From Lyngbya confervoides BDU141951 (lineage in GTDB: Bacteria; Cyanobacteriota; Cyanobacteriia; Thermosynechococcales; Thermosynechococcaceae): a stretch of 64,000 bases of DNA. The notes below the pieces were generated by a model. It was not told where the DNA came from, ran no database searches, and was given only the letters and a program-made list of their open reading frames with translations. The stretch is from positions 94,468-158,467 of the forward strand of contig NZ_JTHE03000091.1 in assembly GCF_000817775.3 (NCBI RefSeq), given 5' to 3'. Below, piece by piece: positions 37,711-47,526 of this stretch. The translations under genes were made by a program, and so were the position numbers. Position 1 is the first letter of the stretch. The number at the start of each line of letters is the position of its first letter.

Positions 37711-38127
37711 ATGAGCAAGAAGAGAACAAGTGCATCTAAGCCTTTAGAGGGGCAAGCCCTGCTGGAGTATGTTAAAGAAATTGAACATTTACCCCGGGAA
37801 GAGAAGGCGCGTCTGTGCGGATATGTCAGCAAGACTCGACATGGATCCGAGCGAATTAACATGATGAAATTCATGAATGCGCTGTTGGAAGCTGAGGGAA
37901 TTGAGCTAGATGGAAAGGTGGGCAATGGCGTCGGGCGCGGTGCAGGAGGGCGTCATGCTAGCTATCGAATTTCTGTCCAGTCCAACGGAAATCTTTTGAT
38001 TGGCGCGGCCTACACGCGAAAAATGGATTTGCAGCCCGGCGACGAGTTTGAGATTAACCTGGGCAGAAAGCATATCCACCTCAGGCAGGTGACCTCGGGG
38101 GGAACCGTGATCGAAGAGGAGGATTAA
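37711..38127 (+). CDS. AbrB-like transcriptional regulator (cyAbrB)
   Basis: This is a 138-residue cyAbrB regulator. In studied cyanobacteria these proteins bind DNA at carbon- and nitrogen-responsive genes. The N-terminal part (LLEYVKEIEHLPREEKARLCGYV) is the family's helical region, and the C-terminal part (ASYRISVQSNGNLLIG to GDEFEINLGRKHIHL) is the AbrB-type DNA-binding domain placed at the C-terminus, as is normal for cyAbrB. The leader carries a terminator-like hairpin, so attenuation is possible. It may belong to either of the two cyAbrB clades. Confidence 0.92.
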   Translation: MSKKRTSASKPLEGQALLEYVKEIEHLPREEKARLCGYVSKTRHGSERINMMKFMNALLEAEGIELDGKVGNGVGRGAGGRHASYRISVQSNGNLLIGAAYTRKMDLQPGDEFEINLGRKHIHLRQVTSGGTVIEEED

Positions 38128-38339
38128 TCTATTTAGATTAACCTGTTCAGGTTGGATCCTTTGGATTGCAGCCTTGGGGTTGCAGGGAGGATTCCCGCGA
38201 GGAAGCGGGCGAGGGGAACAGCATGGAAGGCCCTGGCCAGGGATCTAAGGGCTACGCTTGGGATGATCTTTGCTTCTGGGGAAGCTTTCTCTGTGGATCT
38301 AGAGATTATGATGGAAGTCTCTTGTTTTAAAGTCGGTCG

Positions 38340-39191
38340 ATGATTCAGATTCCCCTACCCCCGGCCCAATCTAAGGCCATTCGAGCCCTGTTTTCCTATG
38401 GCGTGATGAGTCTGATTGCAATCCTCATGCTCGTCCCGCTTTTATGGCTGTTGAGTACGGCCTTTAAGTCTCCCACGGAAAATATCTTCCAGTTTCCGCC
38501 CCAGTTCATTCCGGAGCAACCAACGTTCCAAAATTTTGTCGAGGTTTGGCAAACGGCGCCCTTCGGTCGCTACTTTATGAACAGCCTCGTGGTTGCGGGG
38601 TTAACCGTTTCGCTGAATCTGCTGTCCAGCTCACTGGCGGCCTATCCCTTGGCCAGGCTTGAGTTTAAGGGGAAAGGGATTATTTTTGCTGCCATTATTT
38701 CTACTATTATGATCCCGTTTCAGATCGTGATGATTCCCCTGTATATATTGACAGTTCAATTGGGACTGAAAAATACCTATTTAGGGGTCATCTTCCCCGC
38801 GATCGCCTCGGCCTTTGGTATTTTTCTGCTGCGTCAGGCCTTTCTAGGGGTGCCTAAAGAATTAGAGGAGGCAGCGCGAATGGATGGCTGTTCGGAATTG
38901 GGCATCTGGTGGAACGTGATGCTGCCCTCTGTACGCCCAGCCCTGGTAACCCTGGCTATTTTTGTGTTTATTGGCTCTTGGAGTGATTTTCTCTGGCCCT
39001 TAATTGTCCTGGATGATCCCCAATACTATACGCTGCCGTTGGGGGTGGCGAACCTAGCGGGAACCTTCACCCAGGTTTGGCGCCTGATTGCCGCGGGTTC
39101 TGTGATCTCCATTGCGCCAATTTTGGTCTTTTTTCTGTTGATGCAGCGCTACATTGTGCCTTCAGAGGCTGCCAGTGGGGTGAAAGGGTAA
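38340..39191 (+). CDS. Carbohydrate ABC transporter permease, MalG type
   Basis: This is a 283-residue inner membrane permease of the CUT1 (sugar) ABC transporter class. It has six membrane segments and the cytoplasmic EAA loop (ELEEAARMDGCSELGIWWNVMLP). The N-terminal LLWLLSTAFKSPTENI is typical of MalG-like subunits. No binding protein, second permease or ATPase is next to it, so it must work with components encoded elsewhere; glucosylglycerol, trehalose or another sugar are all possible. The start is ATG 38340. The 212 bases upstream hold only a non-convincing ORF. Confidence 0.9.
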   Translation: MIQIPLPPAQSKAIRALFSYGVMSLIAILMLVPLLWLLSTAFKSPTENIFQFPPQFIPEQPTFQNFVEVWQTAPFGRYFMNSLVVAGLTVSLNLLSSSLAAYPLARLEFKGKGIIFAAIISTIMIPFQIVMIPLYILTVQLGLKNTYLGVIFPAIASAFGIFLLRQAFLGVPKELEEAARMDGCSELGIWWNVMLPSVRPALVTLAIFVFIGSWSDFLWPLIVLDDPQYYTLPLGVANLAGTFTQVWRLIAAGSVISIAPILVFFLLMQRYIVPSEAASGVKG

Positions 39192-39265
39192 GATCAACGG
39201 ATCCTGTGAATTGGGAATAATGAAGGGTGCCTTCTCTCCACCCGATGATTTAGGACGATTTTGCC

Positions 39266-39478
39266 ATGTCAAACCCGCCCTTGCCGACCCCTATTTTTGA
39301 ATCCCTGGCGGCTCCAGCCCAAGCCACCCAGACGATTATTGTCGCTCAGACCTTTAACGATAATCTTGGGCAGGATGTTAGTGGGGCGTTTAACAACTTT
39401 ATTGAGTCGGGGCAGGTGTGGGCACTCGGAATTGGCTTCGTCCTTGGGTATATTGTGAGAAGTTTTACGGCCTATTAA
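39266..39478 (+). CDS. Small single-span membrane protein, 70 aa
   Basis: This ORF of 70 residues has one C-terminal membrane segment (GQVWALGIGFVLGYIVRSF) after a polar N-terminal half (TQTIIVAQTFNDNLGQDV). AGGA sits about 9 bases before the ATG, supporting a real gene. I do not recognise a family with certainty; small single-span proteins in cyanobacteria often are subunits of thylakoid complexes, but no such role can be shown here. It lies between the ABC permease and argH on the same strand. Confidence 0.7.
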   Translation: MSNPPLPTPIFESLAAPAQATQTIIVAQTFNDNLGQDVSGAFNNFIESGQVWALGIGFVLGYIVRSFTAY

Positions 39479-39510
39479 ATTTTAAGGCCCATTAAAAAGG
39501 ACTCAAAATC

Positions 39511-40920
39511 TTGCCCCACTCCCCTCAGCCTCCCGCTAGCCAACCCTGGAGCCAACGGTTCGAAACGGCTCTGCATCCAGCCATTGAAGTGTTTAACGCA
39601 AGCATTGGGTTTGATATAGCCTTAATTGAGTACGATCTCACGGGCTCTCAAGCGCACGCGAGAATGCTCGCTCATCAGGCCATTATTTCCGTGGAAGAGG
39701 CGGAGCAAATTGTGCAGGGACTCGAGCGCATTCGCCAAGAATACCGATCGGGGGAATTCCAGCCAGGAATTGAGGCAGAAGATGTGCACTTTGCGGTGGA
39801 GCGACGGCTGACCGAACTCATTGGGGCGGCTGGCAAAAAGCTGCACACGGCGCGATCGCGCAACGACCAAGTGGGCACGGATATTCGGCTCTACCTTCGG
39901 GATCAAATTCAGCAAATTCAGGTAAAACTTCGCCAGTTTCAGCAGGTATTGGTGACTCTGGCCGATCAGCATGTGGAAACGATGATTCCGGGCTATACCC
40001 ATCTCCAGCGGGCGCAGCCCCTCAGCCTTGCCCACCATTTGCTGGCCTACTTTGAAATGACCCAGCGAGATTGGCAGCGCCTAGAGGATGTTCAGAAACG
40101 CGTCAATATTTCTCCCCTGGGATCTGGGGCCTTAGCTGGAACTCCCTTTCCCATTGATCGCCAGTTCAGCGCAAACTTACTGGGATTCACAGGGGTCTAT
40201 GCCAATAGCTTAGACGGTGTGAGCGATCGCGACTTTGCCATAGAGTTTCTCTGTGCCGCTAGCTTGATCATGGTCCATTTAAGCCGAATGGCCGAGGAAA
40301 TTATCTTCTGGGCTTCGGAGGAATTTAAGTTTGTGATCCTGACCGATGCCTGCGCCACCGGGTCCAGCATTATGCCTCAAAAGAAAAATCCAGACGTGCC
40401 GGAGCTGGTGCGTGGAAAAACTGGGCGTGTCTTTGGCCACCTCCAGGCGATGCTGGTGATTATGAAGGGTCTTCCCCTGGCCTATAACAAGGATTTGCAG
40501 GAAGACAAGGAAGCCCTCTTTGATGGGGTCAACACCGTGAAGTCCTGTCTGGAAGCGATGACGATTTTGCTCCAGGAAGGCTTGGTGTTTCAGACTGACC
40601 GCCTCAATGGCGCCGTGGCGGAGGATTTCTCCAATGCCACCGATGTGGCGGACTACCTGGCCGCCAAGGGGGTGCCCTTCCGCGAAGCCTACAATATTGT
40701 TGGTTTGGTTGTGAAAACCTGCTTGAGTCAAAATAAGCTCCTGAAGGATTTGAGTTTGGTAGAATGGCAAGCTCTACATCCCCAGTTTGAGGCCGATATT
40801 TACGATGCGATCGCGCCTCAGCAGGTGGTAGCAGCTCGCAACAGTTTTGGGGGGACCGGGTTTGCTCAAGTCAAGTCAGCGATCGCAACCGCGCAAGCCC
40901 TGCTCGCGGCGTCCTTCTAG
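39511..40920 (+). CDS. argH: Argininosuccinate lyase
   Basis: ArgH splits argininosuccinate into arginine and fumarate, the last step of arginine synthesis. The 469-residue protein has the superfamily signature [12 protein letters not shown] (with the catalytic serine region), the substrate-binding [12 protein letters not shown] and the TPGYTHLQ-type stretch ([12 protein letters not shown]). The start is TTG 39511, with AAGGA about 10 bases upstream. The next gene starts 16 bases after the stop. Confidence 0.97.
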   Translation: MPHSPQPPASQPWSQRFETALHPAIEVFNASIGFDIALIEYDLTGSQAHARMLAHQAIISVEEAEQIVQGLERIRQEYRSGEFQPGIEAEDVHFAVERRLTELIGAAGKKLHTARSRNDQVGTDIRLYLRDQIQQIQVKLRQFQQVLVTLADQHVETMIPGYTHLQRAQPLSLAHHLLAYFEMTQRDWQRLEDVQKRVNISPLGSGALAGTPFPIDRQFSANLLGFTGVYANSLDGVSDRDFAIEFLCAASLIMVHLSRMAEEIIFWASEEFKFVILTDACATGSSIMPQKKNPDVPELVRGKTGRVFGHLQAMLVIMKGLPLAYNKDLQEDKEALFDGVNTVKSCLEAMTILLQEGLVFQTDRLNGAVAEDFSNATDVADYLAAKGVPFREAYNIVGLVVKTCLSQNKLLKDLSLVEWQALHPQFEADIYDAIAPQQVVAARNSFGGTGFAQVKSAIATAQALLAASF

Positions 40921-40936
40921 AGGCAAGCAGGTTGGC

Positions 40937-41791
40937 ATGGGATTACTCACTGGCCTTGGAATTCTATACGTCTCTGCCTGTGGACTGGTCTATTCACAGC
41001 AGCGGCAACTCATCTTTAAGCCCTCGCGGGGGGTTGATGTAACCCCTGCCCAGATCCAGTTGGACTATGAGGAGGTTTGGATTGCCGTGCCCACGGACGG
41101 CAACGAGGCTCAACGCATCCACGGCTGGTGGATTCCGGCCCAAGATCCCAAGGGAACCTTGCTCTATCTGCACGGCAATGGCTTTAATATTGCGGCTAAT
41201 CTGGGCCTCGCCCAGCGGTTCCATCGGCAGGGTTTATCAGTTTTGCTGATTGACTATCGGGGCTACGGGAACAGCGATGGCGATTTTCCAAGTGAGGAAT
41301 GGGTGTACGATGATGCGGAAGCTGCCTGGTCCTACCTGCGCAATGATCGCCACATTCCCGCCGAAAAGATTGTGGTGTTTGGTCATTCTTTGGGGGGGGC
41401 GATCGCCATTGACCTGGTGCGCAAGCATCCGAACGCTGCCGGGATCATTGTTCAAAGTTCCTTTTCCTCTATGCAGGATCTGGCCCAGCTTCAGGGCTGG
41501 CCACGGGTGTTCCCCCTTGATCTGCTGCTCACCCAGCGCTTTGACTCCATGGCCAAAGTGGCAAAGCTGGTGCCGCCCAAGCTCCTGATTCATGGGTCCG
41601 CTGACGCATTGATTCCGGTGGCCATGTCGCAGCAGCTCTATGACGCCAGTGCTGAACCTAAGACCATTCAGGTAATTGCCGGAGCCGGACATAATAACGT
41701 GGCGGAGGTGGGGGGCGATCGCTATGATCAGCTGGTTGCAAAATTTGTGACCCAAACCCTACTGGAGGATCGTGCGCCAGCGCTGCGCTGA
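40937..41791 (+). CDS. Membrane-anchored alpha/beta hydrolase
   Basis: This 284-residue protein has an N-terminal hydrophobic anchor (LLTGLGILYVSACGLVY) and then an alpha/beta hydrolase domain. The oxyanion region is LLYLHGNGFNI, then LLIDYRGYGNSDG, nucleophile GHSLGG, an aspartate in HGSADALIP and the histidine in GAGHNN. It resembles the ABHD13/Bem46-like group of esterases with an N-terminal anchor. Substrate is unknown. ATG 40937 has AGG about 10 bases upstream; the longer frame from 40847 overlaps argH and is unlikely. Confidence 0.87.
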   Translation: MGLLTGLGILYVSACGLVYSQQRQLIFKPSRGVDVTPAQIQLDYEEVWIAVPTDGNEAQRIHGWWIPAQDPKGTLLYLHGNGFNIAANLGLAQRFHRQGLSVLLIDYRGYGNSDGDFPSEEWVYDDAEAAWSYLRNDRHIPAEKIVVFGHSLGGAIAIDLVRKHPNAAGIIVQSSFSSMQDLAQLQGWPRVFPLDLLLTQRFDSMAKVAKLVPPKLLIHGSADALIPVAMSQQLYDASAEPKTIQVIAGAGHNNVAEVGGDRYDQLVAKFVTQTLLEDRAPALR

Positions 41792-41880
41792 GACTCGATT
41801 CCCTGGGTGCTCAAAGCGGGACCTGGTTTCCCCCGTCGATCAAGATCTCCGTCCCAGTCCTCAGTACGAAGGATAGTTTG

Positions 41881-43521
41881 CTAACGAAGATCGGGTGTGG
41901 CTAGATCCGCTTCCACGACCACCACGGGTATGGTGCTGCTTCCTAGAACGGCTTGAGAAACTGACCCGACCAACACCTCATCAAGAGGACGGTGCCCCCG
42001 CTTGCCGATTACAATTTCTGCCACGCCATAATCTTGAGCGGTACGCACAACTTCCTCGGGCACCGAGCCATGGGCGGTGACAAATTGATACCGAATATCT
42101 GCCAGGAGGTGTTTGGTCTGCAGGCGGAGCGAATCAATCCCTGGTGGGTCATCGATGCGAAGGACGTGGAGCACGACCACCTCAGCATCGCTGCGACGCG
42201 CCAACTCGGCCACTTTGGTCAACACCTGGGTCGCGAGGGGAGAGGTGTCGACGGCCGCTAGCAAGACAATGCGCCGGGACACCGAAATCTTTGTTGGGTC
42301 CACTTCACCTCGTTCCAACAGCCTTGGCGCAAAGGTGGGAATTGCCCAGGCGCCCAGGGGTGCCGTCACCAGAATTGAAAGGGCCGATAAGGCAAGAATT
42401 GTTTCCCCCCCTTCTATGCCCTGAGCCAGGGGAATTGCGCCGATTGCTGCCTGCACGGTTGCCTTGGCAGAATTACCCGGAAGCAGAAATAGTCGCTCTT
42501 TCCAGGTCCAGTTACTCCCTAGGGTTGCAAGAGCCCAGCCCAGGGATCGCCCCAGCAAAGTCCCAATGGCTAATACCCCTAAGCCAATCAGCCAGGTTTT
42601 CCCCAGCACATTTAGCTGAATACTGGCACCCAGCAGCACAAAGAGCAGGATTTCAGCAATGACCCACAGGCTATCAAAGCCACCGCGTAGCCGCCGTGCG
42701 AGTGGGGCATCCATCTGAATCAGGAAAAAGCCCGTTGTCATGACGGCCAGATAGCCGGAGAACCAAGGAAACTCCTCCGCCAAGACCACGAGCAAAAGGG
42801 CAAAGCCTGCTGCGATCAATGCATCCTGCACTGCATTTTGCGTCCAGCTCTGTTTGGCCAGTAGGGAGATCAACAGGCAAGCCGTCAACCTTCCCAGCAC
42901 GATTCCTAAGCCAATTTGCAGAATGATTTGAAACGGCAGCAATTGCACTGGAGTGAGGGTGAGCCCTCCCGGCAAGGTGATTTCTGCTGCGGCACTCGGC
43001 GTCAGAAATGTCAGTAGTAAACTAAAAACCAGCAGCAGCAAAACATCTGACAGCGCACTGCCAGTTAGTATGGCATCTGGAATTCCTTTTTTGACCCCCC
43101 AGCCTAGACTTTTGAGGCGCAGCATTCCCGGTACAATGACGGCCGGTGATTCTGCGCCCAGGATGCAGCCCAGAAGCAGGCCGGTGGCAAAGTCAAACTG
43201 GAGTAGCACCATGGAGGCCAAGGCGATGGCGATCGCCTCACAAGCCGCAGGCAAAAAGCCTAATCGCAGGGCTACGCTGCTTTGCTGATCTAACTTTTCT
43301 GGATCTAGCCCCAATCCCGCCTTCATCAGGATCACCATGACGGCGATCGCGCGGAGTGAGTCTGCTGTTTCCAAAACCTCTGGTGCAATCACATGGCCCA
43401 GGTGGGGACCCAGCACTATGCCCACCAACACCATGCCCACCAGCGCCGGAATCCGCATTCGTCGAGCAATTTGCCCCACGAAAAAGCCCATCAACAAAAT
43501 CCAGATAATGCTCTCTAACAT
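41881..43521 (-). CDS. CPA2 cation:proton antiporter with C-terminal Usp domain
   Basis: This 546-residue protein joins a CPA2-type sodium or potassium/proton antiporter (residues ~1-400, about 12 membrane segments) to a C-terminal universal-stress-protein domain (~415-540). The membrane part starts MLESIIWILLMGFFVGQ and includes the acidic GAESPAV region typical of ion-exchange helices. The Usp domain shows VLLAAVDTSPLATQVL, VVVLHVLRIDD and a nucleotide-binding-like loop near GKRGHRPLDEVLVGSVSQAVL. The fused Usp suggests nucleotide or stress control of transport; this is inference. The gene is convergent with the hydrolase gene and divergent from mntC. Confidence 0.92.
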   Translation of the reverse strand: MLESIIWILLMGFFVGQIARRMRIPALVGMVLVGIVLGPHLGHVIAPEVLETADSLRAIAVMVILMKAGLGLDPEKLDQQSSVALRLGFLPAACEAIAIALASMVLLQFDFATGLLLGCILGAESPAVIVPGMLRLKSLGWGVKKGIPDAILTGSALSDVLLLLVFSLLLTFLTPSAAAEITLPGGLTLTPVQLLPFQIILQIGLGIVLGRLTACLLISLLAKQSWTQNAVQDALIAAGFALLLVVLAEEFPWFSGYLAVMTTGFFLIQMDAPLARRLRGGFDSLWVIAEILLFVLLGASIQLNVLGKTWLIGLGVLAIGTLLGRSLGWALATLGSNWTWKERLFLLPGNSAKATVQAAIGAIPLAQGIEGGETILALSALSILVTAPLGAWAIPTFAPRLLERGEVDPTKISVSRRIVLLAAVDTSPLATQVLTKVAELARRSDAEVVVLHVLRIDDPPGIDSLRLQTKHLLADIRYQFVTAHGSVPEEVVRTAQDYGVAEIVIGKRGHRPLDEVLVGSVSQAVLGSSTIPVVVVEADLATPDLR

Positions 43522-43899
43522 AGCGCCACGTTGCAGTTGCGTCGGTGAATCAACGTGACCTGTAGCGACAGATGTGCCTCAGCCCATACAAGACCCTGCC
43601 CTACCTTTCCGCTACAAGCCGGAACAGTAGGAGCCATCAGCCAATTGCGTTGTGATCAGGCTTAAAACGCTGGGCGGTTTCGGCGAGCTCCATCGCCATC
43701 GTTCCCCTTATACCATACCGATGCACTCACCCGCCTTCCCTAGACTGGATAAACTGGATAGGAACTCGCCCGCCTTGACCGGGAAAATCCTCCCCTGGAA
43801 ACTCATCGGCAAATGTAACGAAACCTGAAGCAATCGCCTACGGTGCAATTATGAGATAAAAATGAAATATGAAACGATTATGAGATTGCTTGCATCATC
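43522..43899. other. Divergent intergenic region before mntCAB
   Basis: This 378-base gap should hold the promoters of the antiporter gene and mntCAB. Two copies of ATTATGAGAT (43848-43857 and 43877-43886, 29 bases apart) lie just before mntC. I see no clear palindromic Fur- or Zur-type box. A short ORF (43862-43930, 22 codons) runs into the mntC start region in another frame. Confidence 0.55.
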
Positions 43900-44889
43900 A
43901 TGGCGACATCATTTTCTCTCCAAGGGATGATACTTGCGTCTGGTTTGGCATTAGGAGTGTGTTTGACCGGTTGTGGGAGTGCGGATGTGGCGACGCCAGA
44001 GACCCCCGCAGAGGAGGCGACCGAAGTTGCTGCAGAGGCCCAGGCTGAAAACCAGGGTAAAAAGAAGGTTTTGACCACGTTCACCGTACTGGCTGATATG
44101 GCACAGAATGTGGCCGGAGATAGGCTAGAGGTGGTCTCCGTTACTCGCATTGGCGCAGAGATTCATGGCTATGAGCCGACTCCTAGCGACCTTGTGAAAG
44201 CCCAGGATGCGGATTTACTGCTCTACAACGGCATGAACTTGGAGCGCTGGTTCGATCAGTTCCTGGGCAACCTTCGGGATGTGCCGTCGGTAATTCTGAC
44301 GGAGGGCATTGAACCGATTCCTATCGCGTCAGGACCTTACACCGATAAACCTAACCCCCACGCCTGGATGTCGCCCCGCAATGCGCTGGTGTACGTCGAA
44401 AATATCCGCAAAGCCTTTGTGGAGCTCGACCCTGACAATGCCGATGATTACAACGCCAATGCAGCCGCCTACAGCAAACAATTGAGGGCCATCGATGCTC
44501 AACTGGCCGCTGATTTAGATCAAGTCCCTGCTACTCAGCGGTTTTTGGTGAGTTGTGAAGGGGCGTTTTCTTACCTGGCGCGGGATTATGGTCTCAAGGA
44601 GATTTACATGTGGCCGATTAACGCTGAGCAGCAGTTCACCCCCAAACAGGTGCAAACCGTGATTGAGAAAGTCAAAATCAACGACGTTCCCACGATCTTT
44701 TGTGAAAGTACCGTGAGCGACGAAGGCCAAAAGCAGGTGGCTCAGTCCACTGGCGCTCGCTTTGGCGGCAATCTCTACGTGGACTCTCTCTCGACGCAGG
44801 AAGGGCCGGTCCCCACCTTTTTAGATCTCCTGGAATATGATGCCCGTGTAATTGCCAACGGTTTATTAGCAGGTAGTCGTTCCCAGTGA
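43900..44889 (+). CDS. mntC: Manganese ABC transporter, binding lipoprotein
   Basis: MntC captures Mn2+ in the periplasm for uptake. The 329-residue protein is a cluster A-1 binding protein. A lipobox LTGC places the lipid-modified cysteine at residue 25. Metal-site residues are seen in the pattern of the family: the histidines in [10 protein letters not shown] and NPHAWMS, the glutamate in SCEGAFSYL and an aspartate near VDSLSTQEG. The two cysteines in SCEGAF and IFCEST match the disulfide known in Synechocystis MntC. The signal peptide has no Lys or Arg in its n-region, which is odd. mntA and mntB follow. Confidence 0.93.
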   Translation: MATSFSLQGMILASGLALGVCLTGCGSADVATPETPAEEATEVAAEAQAENQGKKKVLTTFTVLADMAQNVAGDRLEVVSVTRIGAEIHGYEPTPSDLVKAQDADLLLYNGMNLERWFDQFLGNLRDVPSVILTEGIEPIPIASGPYTDKPNPHAWMSPRNALVYVENIRKAFVELDPDNADDYNANAAAYSKQLRAIDAQLAADLDQVPATQRFLVSCEGAFSYLARDYGLKEIYMWPINAEQQFTPKQVQTVIEKVKINDVPTIFCESTVSDEGQKQVAQSTGARFGGNLYVDSLSTQEGPVPTFLDLLEYDARVIANGLLAGSRSQ

Positions 44890-45008
44890 GTTCACCGGGG
44901 TTGGGCGCGAGGCGCAGGCCGGCCCCTTGTTCAGTTTTGTCTTTTGAACGCGATATCCAGACCCCCCCATCTCGTCCCTCCAGAACATCAAGCAAGCGAT
45001 TCCTCACT

Positions 45009-45776
45009 ATGCGAACCTCCTTCCCCCGTCTCGATATATCCGTGGATAACGTCAGCGTTACTTACAACAATGCCCGATTAGCCCTTTACAACGCCACCTG
45101 CACCGTCGAACCCGGCACCATTACTGCCTTGGTGGGGCCAAACGGTTGCGGCAAGTCCACCCTGTTCAAGTCCATCATGGGCTTTTTGCAACCCAGCCAG
45201 GGACGGGTGCTTGTTGGGGGCTTTCCGGTGGAAAAGGCACAAAAGCAGCAGTGGATGGCCTACGTGCCCCAATCCGATGAGGTGGACTGGAACTTTCCGG
45301 TCAGTGTGTTTGACGTGGTCATGATGGGTCGCTACGGCTATATGAATGTCTTACGCATTCCCAGCCAGAAAGATCGTCGCCTGGTGATGGAAAGCCTGGA
45401 GCGGGTTGGGATGGTCAAGTATCGCGATCGCCAGATTGGTGAACTCTCCGGCGGTCAGAAAAAGCGGGCATTTTTGGCCCGTGCCCTGGCCCAAGGTGGA
45501 ACAGTCCTCTTGCTAGATGAACCGTTTACCGGAGTGGACGTGAAGACCGAGAAGGGCATCATTGACCTGCTGATTCAGCTGCGGGAGGAGGGGCACACCG
45601 TTTTGATTTCCACCCATGATCTGGCCTCAATTTCAACCTTTTGCGATCGCACCATTCTGCTCAACCGTACCATTCTGGCCGAAGGTAAAACCGAGGAAAC
45701 CTTTACCCAAGAGAATCTGGAGTTAACCTTTGGTGGCCTTCCCATCCTGAACTTGAATCCCCGGTTTATCGGTTGA
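45009..45776 (+). CDS. mntA: Manganese ABC transporter, ATPase
   Basis: This is the ATP-binding subunit of the manganese transporter, 255 residues from ATG 45009 ([10 protein letters not shown]). It has Walker [10 protein letters not shown], the Q-loop VPQSDEVDW, the signature LSGGQ, Walker [12 protein letters not shown] and the switch histidine in STHD. An earlier in-frame start at 44886 overlaps mntC and adds residues with no similarity to ABC ATPases, so it is rejected. Order mntC-mntA-mntB matches the Synechocystis operon. Confidence 0.94.
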   Translation: MRTSFPRLDISVDNVSVTYNNARLALYNATCTVEPGTITALVGPNGCGKSTLFKSIMGFLQPSQGRVLVGGFPVEKAQKQQWMAYVPQSDEVDWNFPVSVFDVVMMGRYGYMNVLRIPSQKDRRLVMESLERVGMVKYRDRQIGELSGGQKKRAFLARALAQGGTVLLLDEPFTGVDVKTEKGIIDLLIQLREEGHTVLISTHDLASISTFCDRTILLNRTILAEGKTEETFTQENLELTFGGLPILNLNPRFIG

Positions 45777-45785
45777 GGGGGACGC

Positions 45786-46700
45786 ATGAATTCAGCGGTG
45801 TTTGCTTTTGCTCTGTGGGATTGGCTGGTTGAGCCCTTACAATATGCTTTTTTGCTGCGGGCGATTTGGGTGAGCGCCTTTGTTGGCCTGGTTTGCGCTG
45901 TGCTCTCCTGCTATATCACCCTAAAGGGATGGTCGCTCATGGGCGATGCAATTTCCCATGCGGTCGTTCCCGGCGTAGTGCTGGCCTATGCGCTGAACCT
46001 TCCCTTTGCGATCGGCGCCTTTGCCTTCGGTTTTGGGGCAACGGTGGCCATCGGCTACGTCAAATCCAAAACCCGGCTGAAGGAGGATGCCGTCATCGGC
46101 ATTGTGTTTACTGGCTTCTTCGCCTTGGGTCTGGTGCTGGTGACCAAAATTCCGAGCAATGTTGATCTGTTTCACATTCTGTTTGGCAATGTGCTAGGCA
46201 TTTCTCAGCAAGACATTCTCCAGACCTTGATTGCCGGATCGATCACCCTGGCAGTGATTTTATTGCGGCGTAAGGATCTGCTGCTGTTTTGTTTTGATCC
46301 CAACCATGCCCAAGCCATCGGGCTGCGTACCCAGGCTATGTACTATACTCTGCTGTCAGTGCTGGCGCTCACCATTGTGGCCGCCCTGCAAACGGCGGGC
46401 ATCATTCTCGTGATTTCGATGCTGGTCACCCCCGGATCCATTGGGTATCTGCTCAGCGATCGCTTTGACCATATGCTGCTGTATGCCGTTGCCAGTAGCG
46501 TCCTGTCCTGTGTGCTCGGCACCTACTTGAGTTATCACTTTGATATCTCGACGGGTGGCAGCATCGTTGTCCTGCTAACAATCCTTTTTTTGCTGGTGAT
46601 GGTCTTTGCCCCCAAGTACGGCATTTTGGCTCAAGAATTCAGAAAACGGTCCGCTCAGTCCCTGGAAGAGGATCAGCTTCATTCTCCGTCAAAGCGCTAG
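45786..46700 (+). CDS. mntB: Manganese ABC transporter, permease
   Basis: This is the membrane permease of the manganese transporter, 304 residues of the ABC-3 family with about eight or nine membrane segments. Family features include the LSCYITLKGWSLMGDAISHA stretch near the start and the VSMLVTPGS-like loop (VISMLVTPGSIGYLLSDR). It begins 9 bases after mntA with a GAGGGG ribosome-binding site. The three genes form one operon. Confidence 0.94.
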   Translation: MNSAVFAFALWDWLVEPLQYAFLLRAIWVSAFVGLVCAVLSCYITLKGWSLMGDAISHAVVPGVVLAYALNLPFAIGAFAFGFGATVAIGYVKSKTRLKEDAVIGIVFTGFFALGLVLVTKIPSNVDLFHILFGNVLGISQQDILQTLIAGSITLAVILLRRKDLLLFCFDPNHAQAIGLRTQAMYYTLLSVLALTIVAALQTAGIILVISMLVTPGSIGYLLSDRFDHMLLYAVASSVLSCVLGTYLSYHFDISTGGSIVVLLTILFLLVMVFAPKYGILAQEFRKRSAQSLEEDQLHSPSKR

Positions 46701-46843
46701 CCCACTATCTAGGGGCAGTAGCCAGCCGGGAGAAGCCCGAGATCTCCTGAAATAGCTTGGTCTGTCAGTGAAGGGCTTGATAAGGAGGCGGCCATTGGCG
46801 ATTGCATCACCGTCCTGGACTCTCGCAGATGCATATTGGCCAT

Positions 46844-47431
46844 CTACCAATGGGTGTAGGGCAAGCTTGCCGCGATCGCTTGAGTATTCTGCGCCTGGCT
46901 CACCAACTGCCCACAGGCATCCCAGGTCCCTGAGAGAAACATTTGGCGGGGGCCTTCGGCAATCTCTAGGGGGGCGCTCAGGGTGCCCCAGGTGACTTGC
47001 AGGGCCTCCAGGTCCACCCTGATTTTCAGGGTTGGATCGCGCTGAAGTGATGACTGCAGAGCTTGGGCTGTTTCAGACTCCACCGTCACGCAGGGAATCC
47101 CCAGGGCAATACAGTTGCCAAAGAAAATTTCTGCGAAGCTTTCGCCAATGATCGTTTGAATACCCCAGCGGGCGATCGCCTGGGGCGCATGTTCACGGGA
47201 AGACCCACAGCCAAAATTACGGTTGACCACCAGCACCGACGCTCCCTGGTACGGAGATCGATCAAAGGGGTGCTGCCCCTGCGCCTGGGCGCGATCGTCA
47301 GCGAACACCTGCTCTCCCAGCCCATCAAAGGTGATGCATTTGAGGAACCGTGCCGGAATAATGCGATCGGTGTCGATATCATTGCCACTGAGGGGAATAC
47401 CGCGACCGGAGATACTGTGGATCTGACTCAT
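46844..47431 (-). CDS. leuD: 3-isopropylmalate dehydratase small subunit
   Basis: LeuD is the small subunit of isopropylmalate isomerase in leucine synthesis, 195 residues. It has the family motifs GNDIDTDRIIPARFL, NFGCGSSREHAP and IIGESFAEIFFGN. Length is normal. Its partner leuC is not in the window, as is common in cyanobacteria. The gene is divergent from the peroxidase gene; 95 bases separate them. Confidence 0.95.
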   Translation of the reverse strand: MSQIHSISGRGIPLSGNDIDTDRIIPARFLKCITFDGLGEQVFADDRAQAQGQHPFDRSPYQGASVLVVNRNFGCGSSREHAPQAIARWGIQTIIGESFAEIFFGNCIALGIPCVTVESETAQALQSSLQRDPTLKIRVDLEALQVTWGTLSAPLEIAEGPRQMFLSGTWDACGQLVSQAQNTQAIAASLPYTHW

Positions 47432-47526
47432 AAAGGCAGGTCAAAATTGGTGAGACAGGGCTAAAGCCATCCTAAATCATTCCGGTCTAAGTTACAGTGA
47501 AAGACGCTGTTTGAAAAGCATCCCAG

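Noticed and set aside
38152..38343. A 63-codon ORF before the sugar permease
   Set aside because: No ribosome-binding site, no conserved pattern, and it overlaps the permease start.
44886..45008. Longer start for mntA overlapping mntC
   Set aside because: The extra 41 residues are Arg/Pro/Ser-rich and not like ABC ATPases; the ATG at 45009 gives the normal N-terminus.
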